A stretch of DNA of 64,000 bases. Origin: Mesostigma viride (taxonomy: Eukaryota; Streptophyta; Mesostigmatophyceae; Mesostigmatales; Mesostigmataceae). Below, piece by piece: positions 52,198-63,234 of this stretch. The DNA lies in assembly GCA_009746045.1 (NCBI GenBank), contig RPFO01000082.1, positions 3,760,542 through 3,824,541 of the forward strand, written 5' to 3'. Position numbers and translations under genes: made by a program. The first letter of the stretch is position 1; each line of letters begins with the position of its first letter. The notes below the pieces were generated by a model. It worked only from the letters and a program-made list of their open reading frames with translations. It did not search any database and was not told the origin of the DNA.

Positions 52198-55100
52198 TGA
52201 CACACAGCATTCACGCATATCGACCAACCAATTGTGACTGCCGCATCTCCCCTGCCTTGACCTCTTGGAGCTGAGCAGCCTTGTCAATGTATCGGTCCGT
52301 CTGTCTGCTCACGCATAAACGCATAACTACACACACACACACGCACTGACACACACCATGGCTGCCCATCCCTATCCCTTGACCTCTCCCAGCTGAGCGG
52401 CCTTGTGGGTCGGTGGCCTCACATGCACAGTCGCACACCCACACCGTGGCTGCCCCTACGTCCTTTCTCTTGACCGTGTACAGCTGAGCAGCCTAGTGGA
52501 TGTAGAGAACGCGATGGAGTCGTACAACGCGTACCTCGGCCAGGAGCGCGTGAGCGCTCGCAAGGAGGGGGAGGAGGTGGGTCAAAGTACCATTTTAGAA
52601 CAAGGATGGGAAGGAGGGGGGCTATTTACTATTGAGGATAAGGAGGGGGAGGAGGGGGATTGATGTATTGGTTGATTGAGGGGAGGGGGGGAAAGGTGGT
52701 CAACTCACCTTCTTGAAAAGTAGGACAATACCGGCTTTATTTTCATTGGTACTGTAAACTCCTTTTCGCTCAAAAACAGAGGTGAGGTCTTGAACCAGAG
52801 CACGCGGGGAGGGGGGGGGGGGGGGCAGGGGGGAGGGTCGGCCGTTGTGGGTTTACCTTTGCTGTTTGTGTTGATGTTGAGATATGGTAAGATGTGGTGC
52901 ATTAGTATGTTCTTTGGAGGGGGAAAGGGCGGTGTGCGGCGGGGGGTGGGGTGGGGGTGGGAAGGAGCATATGTGCAGCAGGAGAGGCAGGAGAAAGCAG
53001 TCAGCACCAACCAAGTACTTTCTTTCCAACAGCTGCTAAAAGTTGTAGTATGGTTAATTAAGTTACCTGCTCTTTCAGTCAGCCATGAGGCTCTGGGCGG
53101 CAGCCCTACTGCTTCTCATGCTTTCCTATTTATTGCTTCCGCTGCGTGTGCTGAAGACGTCATCTCTGCCCTACTGCTTTTGATGCTGTCTAATTAATTG
53201 CTTCCACTGCGTGTGCCGAAGACTTCATCTCTGCCCTACTGCTTTCTATGCTGTCCTATTAATTGCTTCTGTCGTGTGGATGCATGCGGCATGTGCGTGC
53301 GCGTGCCAACAGGCCCAGAAGCTGGTGCAGTCCCTGGCCGTGCGCCTGCAGGCCGAGAACGCGCCACCATTCACGTTGCCAAAGGGCTTGAGCATTGCAG
53401 ATCTCGAAGAGGGGTGAGTGACGCCTTGAATTCACAAGAGGGGTGAGTGACTTATAGCCCTTATAGACTTGGAAGAGGGGTGAGTGACGCCGTGAATTTA
53501 GGAGGGGGGTGAGTGACATATAGCCCTTATAGACTTGGAAGAGGGGTGAGTGACGCCGTGAATTTAGGAGGGGGGTGAGTGACATATTGGCTCATATAGA
53601 CTTGGAAGAGGGGTGAGTGACACCGTGAATTTAGGAGGGGGGTGAGTGACATATTGGCTCATATAGACTTGGAAGAGGGGTGAGTGACACCGTGAATTTA
53701 GGAGAGGGGCGGGTGACGTTTGGTACTTGGGAGAGGTGTGAGTGACGCGTTGGGACAGGAGAGGAGTGTTGGATCATCGTGCTTACTGCGACGTTGATGC
53801 TCAAGCGACCGCGATGTTGATGCTCAAGCGACCGCGACGTTGATGCTCAAGATCTGGGGGAGGAGAGGAGTGTGTGGTAAGAGACTCGCACCCCCTGCAG
53901 CCGTGGTGACTGGCAGCCATATCCATCACCTGGGCAATGGATATGCACAACTGCCATTGTACAGTTGATATGCACAACCGTTTAGGAGCATACGTTCCTG
54001 CAAGGACCCTTTTCCACCCCCTTGACTGCCATTTATGCAGCACCCTTGGTGCAAGCCAGAATGCACACATGCAGGCGTGGGCAAAACCAAGGGAGCGGCG
54101 CCGCAACATGAGCTTGTCTTGGTCTCGGAGATTGTCTTGGAGAACAATGCCCAGTTGCCTTCGATTAAGTGCGGCCTCAAGGCCGGGGTAGCCAACCCAA
54201 CAACCAAACGTGCATGCATGGATGGGACTTCCACTTCTGCCAAAACACGTATACCTTATGTAACGTGCGTCTCGTGTATATCATGAATAGACAAATCACG
54301 TATACCTTATTTAACGTGCGTCGAGTGTATATCATGAATAGACAAAACACGTATACCTTATTTAACGTGCGTCGAGTGTATATCATGAATAGACACAACA
54401 CGTATACCTTATTTAACGTGCGTCGAGTGTATATCATGAATAGACAAAACACGTATACCTTATTTAACGTGCGTCGAGTGTATATCATGAATAGACACAA
54501 CATGTATACCTTATTTAACGTGCGTCGAGTGTATATCATGAATAGACAAAACACGTATACCTTATTTAACGTGCGTCGAGTGTATATCATGAATAGACAA
54601 AACACGTATACCTCATTTAACGTGCGTCGAGTGTATATCATGAATAGACAAAACACGTATACCTTATTCAATGTGCGTCGTGTCTATATCATGAATAAGG
54701 TGCATTGCATACTAGCTGCAACATCATTCCAACAATGCCAGGTGGAATGTCAGTGATGCTAGCACGCATCACTCATGCGTGTGCTGCTTTGCCTCCCACT
54801 TTTGCTTCCCGCCAGGTGGCGTGTCCCAGATGCTAGCTCATGTCACTCATACGGGGGCTGCTTTGCCTCCCCCTTTGCTTCCCGCCAGGTGGAAGGCGCT
54901 GGTGGAGACGGAGCAGCGCTACGTGCAGTCGCTGCGCGTGCAGAAGCAGCGTTGGGCGCGGCTCGAGGCGCTGCTGTGGGAGGTGGAGCAGCGGACGATG
55001 CACGCGGGCAACTGGGCCACCCTGGCAGGGGGCTTCCTGGACCAGCCGGCCAAGATCCCTACCGACACGCCGCTCTCGTGAGTCGCGAGCGGCCATTTTC

Positions 55101-58100
55101 TGGAATGCTCTTTGTCCGTGCTGGTGGTGTCATGCTGGCTACTCACCCTGATTGGGTCACGCTGGCTGCTTTTGCTGGCTGTGGGTGCTGGATGTCCATG
55201 ATTTTTTAGTCATGCTGTTCCATGGTGCTGGATGTCCGTGATTTTTGGGTCATGCTGGCAATTCTTGGTTCTTGTCCATCCTGGTTCAACATGCTGGTTG
55301 CACTTGCCAACGCGGTCAAGAATCGGGAGGGTGAGTGGGTTCGCCAGCAGTAATGCCACGCATGCCCTGCCCTGCGCAAAGCAATTCCATGCCACTCGTC
55401 AAGCCCTTGTTTTATACAGCCCCAAATTCTAATGCAAACTTCCCGAATACGCGCCATTTTAGACTGTAAATCCCTTTCTTGTTCCCATATTTTCTGCAGG
55501 CGTCAATTAATGAAAAGCACGTGACTGTGTCACATGCGTACCAATGAACTCCTGCGTGAGTACGTGCCGTTGTCTCAAGTCCCATTCTATCCCATTCTAT
55601 CTCCCCGCACCCTCCACTGCCATTCCTGCACTCACCTTCGACCCCCCACTACCACCACCACACCCAACCTCACCTCAACTCCCACCACTGCCACCCCCCA
55701 AACTACCGGCCAACCCCCCCCCCAATCTACCGTTCCCTCGGCAGGTACTGTGTGCAAGCCACAGACCGCTTCGAGGAGTCCCTGGGCCTGCAGACCGAAT
55801 ACCTCAAGCCGGCGGCTGGGCTGATGAAGCAGGTGGTTGCGGCCGGGCACTCGCGCGCGGCCGCCGTGGAGGCCCAGCTGCAGGGTGTGCTGGGCCGCAT
55901 GCAGGGGCTGGAGTCGGCGCTGGGGCAGCGCAAGGCGGCGCTGAAGGCGGCGTTGGAACGGAGACCGAGGCAAGAGGAGCTCAGCCTTCAATATGCGCAG
56001 GTTGGTGCTTGCGATGCGCACAGGTCGGGGTGGCGTACATGATGCGCAGGTTGGTGTAGTGGCTTGTGATGCATGCAGGTGCGCTGGCTTCCAGGGCATC
56101 GCGTTGCCCGCTACATGAGCAGGCATCCGGGGAGGGCATGGATGCATATTGTTTTCCTAACTAGCTTTGCAAAGGCGTCAATAATCAAGCCATCACGAAG
56201 CAGCGTTTTCCGTTTCAAACTTCCAAATTATTTTACATGAATACAAAAAGCTGCTTGCGGTGCCACTTTGCCTGGTGCCTTCATACTATCATATAAAACA
56301 AAGCTTGAGCAGAAGATGGACTTATTCTGAGTCACCCTATCTATCATGCCCTGCTGGAGCCTGAAGCTCGCTCACCTCCTAATCCCCATGTATACCTGCA
56401 CATTCTACCATCGGTTTATCGGCGCATTGGGATGTCGGTCCAATCGGATGTCGGCCCAATGGGATGCCGCCAGCTGGCGGATGCGGCAGTGAACGCGATG
56501 AACGTGCTGGAGCTGGAGGTGCGGCGGCCGCTAGGCACCGACGAGGCCGAGGCGCTGCCTGGGTCCGTGCAGGAGGCAGGGGAACAGGGGCGGCGGCTCA
56601 AGGAGTCGCTGGAGCTGATGAACGAGTTGAGGGCGCTGCTGGTGGACGTGGACGGCAAGGTGGCGGAGTACGGCGCGCTGCACAAAGAGTGAGTGCAAAA
56701 AGAATGTGTGGGGGTGGACTAGCTGCGTGGTGGTGGTGGTGGTGATGCATGGGGGGGCGGGAGGGGAGGGGGATTAAATGGCAAGGTGGCGGAGTGCGTC
56801 ACGCTGCACAAAGAATGATGGGGGGGTGGGGAGGAATCGGGGAAGGCGGGAGGGGGAGAGAGTAAGGTGATTCAGGGGGGTATTAGGGTGTGTCATTGGG
56901 AAGTAAGGGCACATTGGGGAGGGTGAGAGGCGGGGTAGGGGACAATTGGGCAGGTAGGTTGAAGGGGTAGTTATGGGCTTGGTGATTTAGCAGGGTAAGG
57001 GAGCTCCTGCCTCTCCTCGTTTGAACATGGCACGGTGCCCAATTCTCTGCCACGCCCATCGTGTAAGAGGAGTCGCTTTTCGCCAGCAGTCGCATATGAC
57101 TACGCAACGATTGACGGACTGTCCACCGGGTGGCCCAACCCTTCCCAGCTGTTTCTCCCTCCCAGCTTTTGATCGACATCGGACTGGCCCCCTTTGTTTG
57201 GTTGATGCGTGCTAGATGGTTTGTTCAAATGTGCTCCTCAAACAGAAATTATTCGTGCGCGCGGTTCGCCGCACTGGCTGCCGCTCGTGTCCACCCTGGC
57301 AGTATGCGCTACGTCTATCCACTTGTCCACGCACCCTGGCAATATTCTGCATGCCTGACACCGTGCACGCCCCCTCGCGTGGGTGGGGTGTACCCTTTTC
57401 GTCAAACATGGCCTTGATGGCCCTTGACCCGTTTCTCCTCCGCCGCGGCCAGTCCATCTCTCCCATCTGTCCGCCTCACCCCTCCGTCCATCTCTCCCCT
57501 CTGTCCGCCTCTCACCATGGCCCGCTTCCCCCCGTGACGGTCTCTCCCTTTGCTTGTCCGCCGCTCCCCTTTTCCCATCTCTCCCCCTCTGTCTGTCTCT
57601 CCCCACTGCCACCGGGCCTATGTCCCCCGTACCAGGCTTCAAGGCTACGGCGGCGTCGACCTGCCGTACGGGCTGCCCCGCGAGGACTTGCTGCGCGAGC
57701 GGCTGACCGGCATGAACCGGTCGCTGGACGAGCGGGTGGCCACGCAGCAGGCCAAGGTGAGGGGCCATAATAGGGGTGGCACGAGTAGGGCAGGAACGGA
57801 GCAGGTGGCCGCGCAGCATACGGCCAAGGTGGGTGGCCACGCGCCGATGTGGGTGGCTTTAAGTATATCGTGCGGGGGAGAAAAGGGGGCGATGCCGGTA
57901 TGGCGAGGCAAATCAGGTGGTGATGTGGCGAAACCATCTGAAATCGCGGAAGTTTGAAGTCCAAACTAAGTGGTTGCATAGTGGAATAATTGGCCCACAA
58001 CTAGACTTGTCAATAATACAAGTTTTCTGACAAGTTCCTGTTACACAACTCTCATAGTTGCCCCCGCCTGTTCAGATCCAGTCACACAATCAAGATAATT

Positions 58101-61100
58101 GGTGAGCTGTGCTCCTTTTATCTATGACTAACCTCCACAGCTGAGAGCATGGAAGTTTATGCTGGCACCATACACCAGCCTGCCAGAAATGGAAGGCCAG
58201 ATACTTGGATTTTTCCACGGTGCCTGCATTCAATCATTGTTTGCCCTCCCCCCAACCCACCATTCTCATGACCGGTTATGCTTACATGCATGTTTTCTGT
58301 CCCTCCTGCCAGCTGGCGGATCTGGAGCGCATCGGACTAGGTCATAAACACGGTGTTCTTTGGTCCTTGGATCCCCACCCACGGGCGCCTTGCTGGCCAT
58401 GAAACCCTTTGTGAAACACCTCCCCTCCCCCCTTGTGCCAGCTGGCGGATCTGGAGCGCATCCGCGCACTGGTGGCGGCGTACCGTGGCAAGGCGGAGGC
58501 GATGGTGACCTTCTGCACCGAGCACAGCGCCAAGGTGCTGGCATGCATCCAGCGCTATGGCCAGCAGCAGGCCAAGGGGTGCGACGAGGGCGCGGTGGAG
58601 AAGGGGCTGGAGGAGGTGGCGCAGCTGAAGCAGAGCATCCAGGTCGGTCGCTGCCCCCAGCACGCACCTAGCCTACCAGGAGAGATTGCGGTTGTTTGGT
58701 TTTGGTGGTATGAACCCTAAACAGCGGAAGCAGGGCGTCCAGGCGAGCTATACCCCGTCACAACCGATGGTCCGTTATCGCAATGTAGCAAGTATGGAAA
58801 TTGAAACGACAATCATCCATTATTTTCCTGATTCTGCATGCATGCATAAGACATCAGCTTTACCACATGGTGTGTGTGCCAGCTCCAAGTGGTGGAAGAT
58901 TACTGACCCACACTAGTCAACGTGGCACAACTCATTGGCCCATGGGATAGGGCGAGCACAATAAAGCACAGGCAATTAGAAAGGCATGCAGAATGCCGTT
59001 GTTGGGAAGCCCACCTTTGTTTACTCGCCCAGGTCGACACTGCCCACATGCAGCATGGCCCGGTACCATTCCTATGGCGTCGCAAGGCACCCCTCGTATC
59101 GGTTGGCTTACGATAATGTTTTCCTGATTGGTGCATTTTGCCTGAGGCCATCTTATGCTTGCGCTTGCCTTTTGTTTGCTTGCGATGCGCTTGCTGTTAT
59201 CTGTGGGCGCCTGTGCGTATCTTTTGTGGGTGCCTTTGGGCTCATTTTCTGGCGCCTCGCACTTGCCTCCCATCCTTTTTCTCGGCGGTCCAGAGCCAAG
59301 GGCGTGAGCTGCTCAACAACGTCAAGGAGCGTATGGAGGAGCTGCGCAAGCTCAGCAGCGACGAGGGGGTGGAGGTCAGCCTGCTGCCTGAGGCGCTGGA
59401 CATCCGGTAGGGTTGATGAGCTAACAAGTCAATAATCATTTAGTTGGTTTGTTACAGGAGCTCTAAGGGCAAAGTATTGGGAGATCATGTGTGTCGAGGG
59501 GGCGGGTGGGGAGAGGGCGAGGGGATGCTGGAAGCATTCCCATTGGTCACTGGATATATGTTTGCATGTCTGTCTGTCTGGACGTGAGAAGGTGCATGGG
59601 GTTGGAGAGGAAAGGAACAAGGAGCATGTGGGGCAGCAAGCACCGAGCCGATGTATGTGGTGCTTGTCTTGAAAACGCGTGAGTGCTTGTCTTGGAAACG
59701 CTGGAATTCTTGTCCTGGAAGCACAGGAGTGCTTGCCGTGTTAATGCTACTCGCAAACACATCCTTCACTTTGACGCAGTGGCGTGCTTTAACGTATTGC
59801 CTTTGCGAGGTACAGATGCCAGTTTTAAAAATCCTAGCATCCCTGCTGCTGCCGCGACAGATGGCTGGCGCCAAGATCAAGAAGTGCACTTGGAAGCATG
59901 AGCATGGGACGTTCAACACCATAATCCATTTCTGGCCCTCTCCTGGCCCTCTGCTGGCATAATTGATTTATACCTCTCCCTCCCACACCCCTTGCCCGAG
60001 TGCTATACCCCTGCTCCCCTGCCTACCCCCGTTCTCCGCTGGAACCTTGACCATTACACCCCCCACACACGTTTCCTCCCACACCCCTTGCCCGAGTGTT
60101 ATACTCCTGCTCCCCCGCCTACCCCCGTTCTCCGCTCGAACCTTGACCATTATTTGCTCTTTTACCCCGTCAACCCCTCTGGACCTGTTGACCTCCAATA
60201 CCACACGGCATTCTCGTTTTTAACCACCTTCTCCGCCCCCACCCCCCACCCTTGCACCCATTTTTTCCTCTGCTTCTCCCCTCTTCTCCCCTTTCTCCCT
60301 TCTTCCCCCCTCTTCCCCCCTCTTCCCCCCTCTTCCCCCCTCTTCCCCCTCTTCCCCCTCTTCCCCCTCTTTTTCCCTGCGCCTGCTCCCTCGCTCCCCT
60401 TGTGTGTTCCCATGGTTGATAGCCACCTTCAGCCACCCTGACCTCCCATAAACCCCATCTCCTTCCTCCCCCCCCCCCTCACCACCACCATCCCCCCCCC
60501 CTCTCTCTTATGTCTGCCCAGGTTTGGTAGCATGCTGACGTCGCTCTCGGACGCGAAGAAGCTCCTGGAGCAGCGCCTGCTACAGAAGGCCAGCGACGCG
60601 CTGTCCCCCGAGCTCATGTCAGACATCAAGGCTGTCTTCCTCGAGTTTGACAAGGACAAGGGTGCGTAAGGGCAGATGGGCAGATGGGTGAGTTAGGTTA
60701 AATAGTGCCGGAACCTTTTGCCCACTGAGGCAAATCGGTCCGTCACACTATTTTGCCCGGAATAACTAGGTTCCGGCACTATTTAACCTAACTGGGTGGA
60801 CAAGGGCAAGGGTGCATAAGGGCAGATGGGCGGATGGGTGGACAAGGGCAAGGGTGAGTCGGGGCATGAGGGCGGATGGGTGGACAAGGGCAAGGGTGAG
60901 TCGGGGCATGAGGGCGGATGGGTGGACAAGGGCAAGGGTGCGTAAGGGCATGAGGGCGGATGGGTGGACAAGGGCAAGGGTGAGTCGGGGCATGAGGGCG
61001 GATGGGTGGACAAGGGCAAGGGTGAGTCGGGGCATGAGGGTGGATGGGTGGACAAGGGCAAGGGTGAGTCGGGGCATGAGGGCGGATGGGTGCACAAGGG

Positions 61101-63234
61101 CAAGGATGAGTCGGGGCATGAGGGCGGATGGGTGGACAAGGACAAGGATGAGTCGGGGCATGAGGGCGGATGGGTGGACAAGGGCAAGCGTGAGTCGGGG
61201 CATGAGGGCGGATGGGTGGACAAGGGTAAGGATGAGTCGGGGCATGAGGGCGGATGGGTGGACAAGGGCAAGGGTGAGTCGGGGCATGAGGGCGGATGGG
61301 TGGACAAGGGCAAGGATGAGTCGGGGCATGAGGGTGGATGGGTGGACAAGGGCAAGGGTGAGTCGGGGCATGAGGGCGGATGGGTGGACAAGGGCAAGGG
61401 TGAGTCGGGGCATGAGGGCGGATGGGTGGACAAGGGCAAGGGTGCGTCGGGGCATGAGGGCGGATGGGTGGGCAAGGGCAAGGATGAGTCGGGGCATGAG
61501 GGCGGATGGGTGGACAAGGGTAAGGATGAGTCGGGGCATGAGGGCGGATGGGTGGACAAGGGCAAGGATGAGTCGGGGCATGAGGGCGGATGGGTGGACA
61601 AGGGCAAGGGTGCGTAAGGGCATGAGGGCGGATGGGTGGACAAGGGCAAGGATGAGTCGGGGCATGAGGGCTGATGGGTGGACAAAGGGCAAGGGTGAGG
61701 GGTGGGGAGTAGGGCATGATGTCTTCCTTATGTGTTTATAGGGACACAGGTGAGGGCATGGGAGTAGGGGCATAAAGACAGATGGGCCGTCTCCTTTATG
61801 TCCGATAAAGACGAAGGGGAGGTCATAATTGGCTCATGAATATGGGCAGGTATGGGACGTTTCCGCATCGTATTCATATCTCGCTCTTGGCCGTTCCTTT
61901 GGCCTCTCCTTGTCCTTATTTCCTTCCTTTCTTTTCTTCCTTGGCCTTATTTCCTTGGTCTTTTCTCCTTGGTCTCCCCTTGGCGTCTTCTACCTAATTA
62001 AGGGGCCGTACTTAATACCGGAGCTCCTACCCCGTCCTGGCTAGACCCTTGCTCCCTGTGGCTTTGTGCACCTTGTCAGTTTATTCATGGGCCTGAGTCT
62101 TTTACCACCGCGACCAAGTAAGTAAGTAAGTAAGTACTTGCGTGTCATGCGCAAAGGCATGCCACGGAGTACTATGCTAATCTCATTAGAAAAAATAATT
62201 ACACAACCGCAACCAAATCGTTCCCCTGCTACCTCCGCCACCAACCCATTCCCCTGCCGCCACCGCCACCAACCCATTCCCCTATTACCGCCACCAATCC
62301 ATCCCCCTGTTACCGTCACCAACCCATTCCCCTTCGATCGCCACCACCAAACCTGTTCCACCAGATGGCTACCTCTCCAAGGACGAGCTGGCGGAGTGCC
62401 TGCAGGCACTGGGCCAGAGCGTTGACGCCAGCTCGTTGGACGCGCTCGTGGCGGGTGGCAGCGGCAAGGGCAACAAGTTGGACCAGGCAGCGCTGGTTGA
62501 CTTCATGCGGCGACGCGTGCGGGAGACGGAGAGCAAGGAGGACGTCAAGCTGGCGTTTGAGTCGCTTAGCAAGGTAAAAGAGGGGAGGGGGGGTCTTAAG
62601 TCATAACTTGCCACTACTATTTGTTTTATAAAATGCTACTAGATCTATAAATTGCTACTATGCGGGACCACCCCTAAAACTGTTTGGAATCTACTCTTGC
62701 AGCGTGGGCCCCAGCCCTCGCGAAGCCTGGTGTGTGCGCATGATATGCACATGCACATTAATTAAGTACTAAGCAATTAATGTGCCCATGATATTCATCG
62801 GTGCCCATCAGTCAGGTGGGAGCCGGGGAATCTCTTCACAAGGTGGGGCGCGCAGATTTAGATCGTGAGTCAACCGTACCCTTGAAAAGCAAACAAGTCC
62901 TCAGTAAGGTAGGGTTTGTACCTTGCCAGAGCAGTAGGAGCAGATAGTTGGTCATCATAAATAGATACACGTTCTTGTTGTTAATGTGCTAGTCATGCCA
63001 CACAGTTGCGCGGCATGGGTCATGGAGCACGGATCCTCATGCGCAGGCCACGCTGTTGTCTGTCTATTTGTGTGTGCATGTGTGCAGGGTGCGGCATTCG
63101 TGACGGAAGAGCAGCTGCGCGCGTGTGGGCTCGCGCCCGCCGTCATCGCGTTCCTTCGGGACCACATGCCCGTCACGAGTGGGGGCGCTGGCTACGATTT
63201 CCAGGCGCTCCTTCGAAATGTGTTTGAAGACTGA
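46913..63234 (+). CDS. Alpha-actinin, 18 exons, full length
   Basis: This is an actin-crosslinking protein of the spectrin superfamily that forms antiparallel dimers bundling F-actin. Exons: 46913-46978, 47163-47275, 47521-47591, 48511-48632, 49315-49431, 50003-50302, 51174-51251, 52484-52576, 53313-53413, 54889-55077, 55745-56000, 56474-56688, 57636-57756, 58442-58642, 59294-59406, 60522-60661, 62365-62573, 63088-63234. All borders are GT-AG and all phases agree (2,652 nt, 883 residues; vertebrate alpha-actinins are about 890). CH1 (TFVRWMNSRLGP ... KLILGLIWTII) and CH2 (GLLLWAQRATAGY ... DGLALCAILHKHRPD) are followed by a roughly 490-residue helical rod, a canonical EF hand (DKDKDGYLSKDE), a degenerate second EF region, and the ending YDFQALLRNVFED. 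The ATG at 46913 begins MASDVVGTGSKGEKGW. No shorter in-frame alternative fits CH1. Confidence 0.96.
47835..47965. repeat. 32-33 bp minisatellite in alpha-actinin intron 3
   Basis: Four copies of a unit with CATGACCCACTCTTGGCCAC and TCAGCCCTCAC. A separate imperfect repeat of CACGATGACATCATGCGAGA type is at 47620-47720. Confidence 0.85.
48376..48434 (+). repeat. Echo of alpha-actinin exon 4 acceptor junction
   Basis: TACTATGGTGCGCTTACTCA, then GTGTCCGCGGAGCTGCAGG and GCTGGACAAGAAGCT, parallels 48481-48540 at the true acceptor. The copy lies about 105 bp upstream. Confidence 0.85.
49058..49236. repeat. (CCCAA)n pentamer array
   Basis: About 33 near-perfect copies of CCCAA (ACCCAACCCA...) in alpha-actinin intron 4, ending 79 bp before the exon 5 acceptor. 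Confidence 0.97.
50353..50397 (+). repeat. Echo of alpha-actinin exon 6 donor junction
   Basis: AAGATGGTGGAGCCTGTGCG, then GGAGATCGAGGCGCAGACG and GTGTG, copies exon 6 end plus donor from 50266-50309, about 85 bp downstream of the real junction. Confidence 0.9.
50417..50643. repeat. 9-bp array (TTGATTGTA)n
   Basis: About 25 copies with few variants, in alpha-actinin intron 6. Confidence 0.97.
50735..50878 (+). repeat. G-rich purine tract
   Basis: GGGGGGAGG-type runs in alpha-actinin intron 6, with G-quadruplex potential on the sense strand. Confidence 0.93.
51058..51110 (+). repeat. Echo of alpha-actinin exon 7 acceptor junction
   Basis: GCAGGCTGCGTGCGTCCATC followed by AGTGCACC is a diverged copy of the true acceptor and exon start at 51170-51200. 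It lies about 105 bp upstream. Confidence 0.85.
51950..52198. repeat. (CCCT)n, (CT)n and (GC)n compound microsatellite
   Basis: About 185 bp of CCCT tetramer runs into a CT dinucleotide tract and a short GC tract, in alpha-actinin intron 7. Confidence 0.97.
52255..52410 (+). repeat. Two echoes of alpha-actinin exon 8 acceptor junction
   Basis: The true junction at 52470-52500 is CTTGACCGTGTACAG then CTGAGCAGCCTAGTGG. Copies lie at about 52256-52285 (CTTGGAG then CTGAGCAGCCTTGT) and 52379-52408 (CTCCCAG then CTGAGCGGCCTTGT). The intervening CA-rich spacer is also repeated, giving a period of about 105-120 bp. Confidence 0.85.
53101..53275. repeat. 65-bp tandem repeat in alpha-actinin intron 8
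   Basis: Three copies of a unit with CTGCGTGTGC, GAAGAC.TCATCTCTGCCC and TACTGCTTTT.ATGCTGTC. Confidence 0.9.
53414..53760 (+). repeat. Array of echoes of alpha-actinin exon 9 donor junction
   Basis: Exon 9 ends CTCGAAGAGG followed by GTGAGTGACG. At least eight downstream copies of GAGGGGTGAGTGAC or GGAGGGGGGTGAGTGAC follow in alternating 30-80 bp units, also containing CTTATAGACTTG. Each is a strong potential 5' splice site. Confidence 0.9.
54240..54705. repeat. 51-bp minisatellite, about nine units, in alpha-actinin intron 9
   Basis: The unit is CGTATACCTTATTTAACGTG plus CGTCGAGTGTATATCATGAA then TAGACAAAACA. The 51-bp period keeps several frames open. Confidence 0.95.
54776..54836 (+). 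repeat. Echo of alpha-actinin exon 10 acceptor junction
   Basis: CTGCTTTGCCTCCCACTTTT, then GCTTCCCGCCAG and GTGG, parallels 54857-54891 at the true acceptor. The copy lies about 74 bp upstream. Confidence 0.85.
56020..56095 (+). repeat. Echoes of alpha-actinin exon 11 donor junction
   Basis: The real junction is ATATGCGCAG followed by GTTGGTGC. ATGATGCGCAGGTTGGTG recurs at about 56039, with weaker copies nearby (GATGCGCACAGGTCGG; GATGCATGCAGGTGC). Confidence 0.75.
56778..56820 (+). repeat. Echo of alpha-actinin exon 12 donor junction
   Basis: GGCAAGGTGGCGGAGTGCGT, then CACGCTGCACAAAGAATGA, copies exon 12's last 40 bp at 56654-56694. The donor GT is mutated to AT in this copy. Confidence 0.9.
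57795..57842 (+). repeat. Echo of alpha-actinin exon 13 donor junction
   Basis: GGTGGCCGCGCAGCATACGG, then CCAAG and GTGGGTGGCC, copies the exon 13 end GTGGCCACGCAGCAGGCCAAG plus GTGAGGGGCC (57736-57766). Confidence 0.85.
58306..58337 (+). repeat. Echo of alpha-actinin exon 14 acceptor junction
   Basis: GCCAGCTGGCGGATCTGGAG followed by CGCATC is identical over 26 bp to the true acceptor and exon start at 58438-58463. It lies about 129 bp upstream. Confidence 0.93.
58722..58748 (+). repeat. Echo of alpha-actinin exon 14 donor region
   Basis: GCGGAAGCAGGGCGTCCAGG resembles the exon end GCTGAAGCAGAGCATCCAG plus G (58624-58643). The donor GT is not retained. Confidence 0.65.
60691..60793. mobile_element. 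103-bp MITE with 26-bp perfect terminal inverted repeats
   Basis: It begins AGTTAGGTTAAATAGTGCCG and continues GAACCT. The far end is its exact reverse complement. It is flanked by GGGTG on both sides, a possible 5-bp target duplication. It sits in alpha-actinin intron 16 right at the start of the 42-bp array. The superfamily is not assigned. Confidence 0.85.
60794..61690 (+). repeat. 42-bp minisatellite grown from the alpha-actinin exon 16 donor junction
   Basis: About 21 units of GGGTGGACAAGGGCAAGG, then GTGAGTCGGGGCATGAGGGC and GGAT. The unit contains the end of exon 16 (GACAAGGACAAGG) joined to a GTGAGT or GTGCGT donor and the intronic AAGGGCAGATGGGTG motif. Most units thus keep a good 5' splice site. 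The 42-bp period leaves several frames open on both strands. It is not coding. Confidence 0.93.
62113..62206 (+). repeat. Dispersed about 80-bp repeat, copy B
   Basis: Copy of the element at 41072-41153 (AAGTACTTGCGTGTCATGCG ... GAGTACTATGCTAATCTCAT), here preceded by a GTAA tetramer run, inside alpha-actinin intron 16. Confidence 0.85.

Larger units (their letters stand above)
51174..59406 (+). other. Alpha-actinin spectrin-repeat rod
   Basis: Exons 7-15 encode about 450 residues of heptad-rich helix (with exon 16, roughly 490). That length is enough for the four spectrin repeats of canonical alpha-actinin. Visible repeat-core tryptophans include VRDWLADKK and WKALVETEQR. The rod sequence is poorly conserved, so individual repeat borders are not placed. 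Confidence 0.8.
60522..63234 (+). other. Alpha-actinin C-terminal EF-hand region
   Basis: The first EF loop is assembled across the exon 16/17 junction: FDKDK plus DGYLSKDE. It has acidic residues at loop positions 1, 3, 5 and 12, so it can probably bind Ca2+. The second loop (GGSGKGNKLDQAAL) lacks the canonical acidic pattern. This suggests Ca2+-sensitive, non-muscle-type behaviour. The 1.7-kb intron that splits the EF loop holds the 42-bp junction-derived array. Confidence 0.85.

Noticed and set aside
60766-61773. Pro-rich or Gly-rich 14-residue repeat ORFs on both strands
   Set aside because: They derive from the 42-bp array in alpha-actinin intron 16, which is built from a duplicated splice junction.
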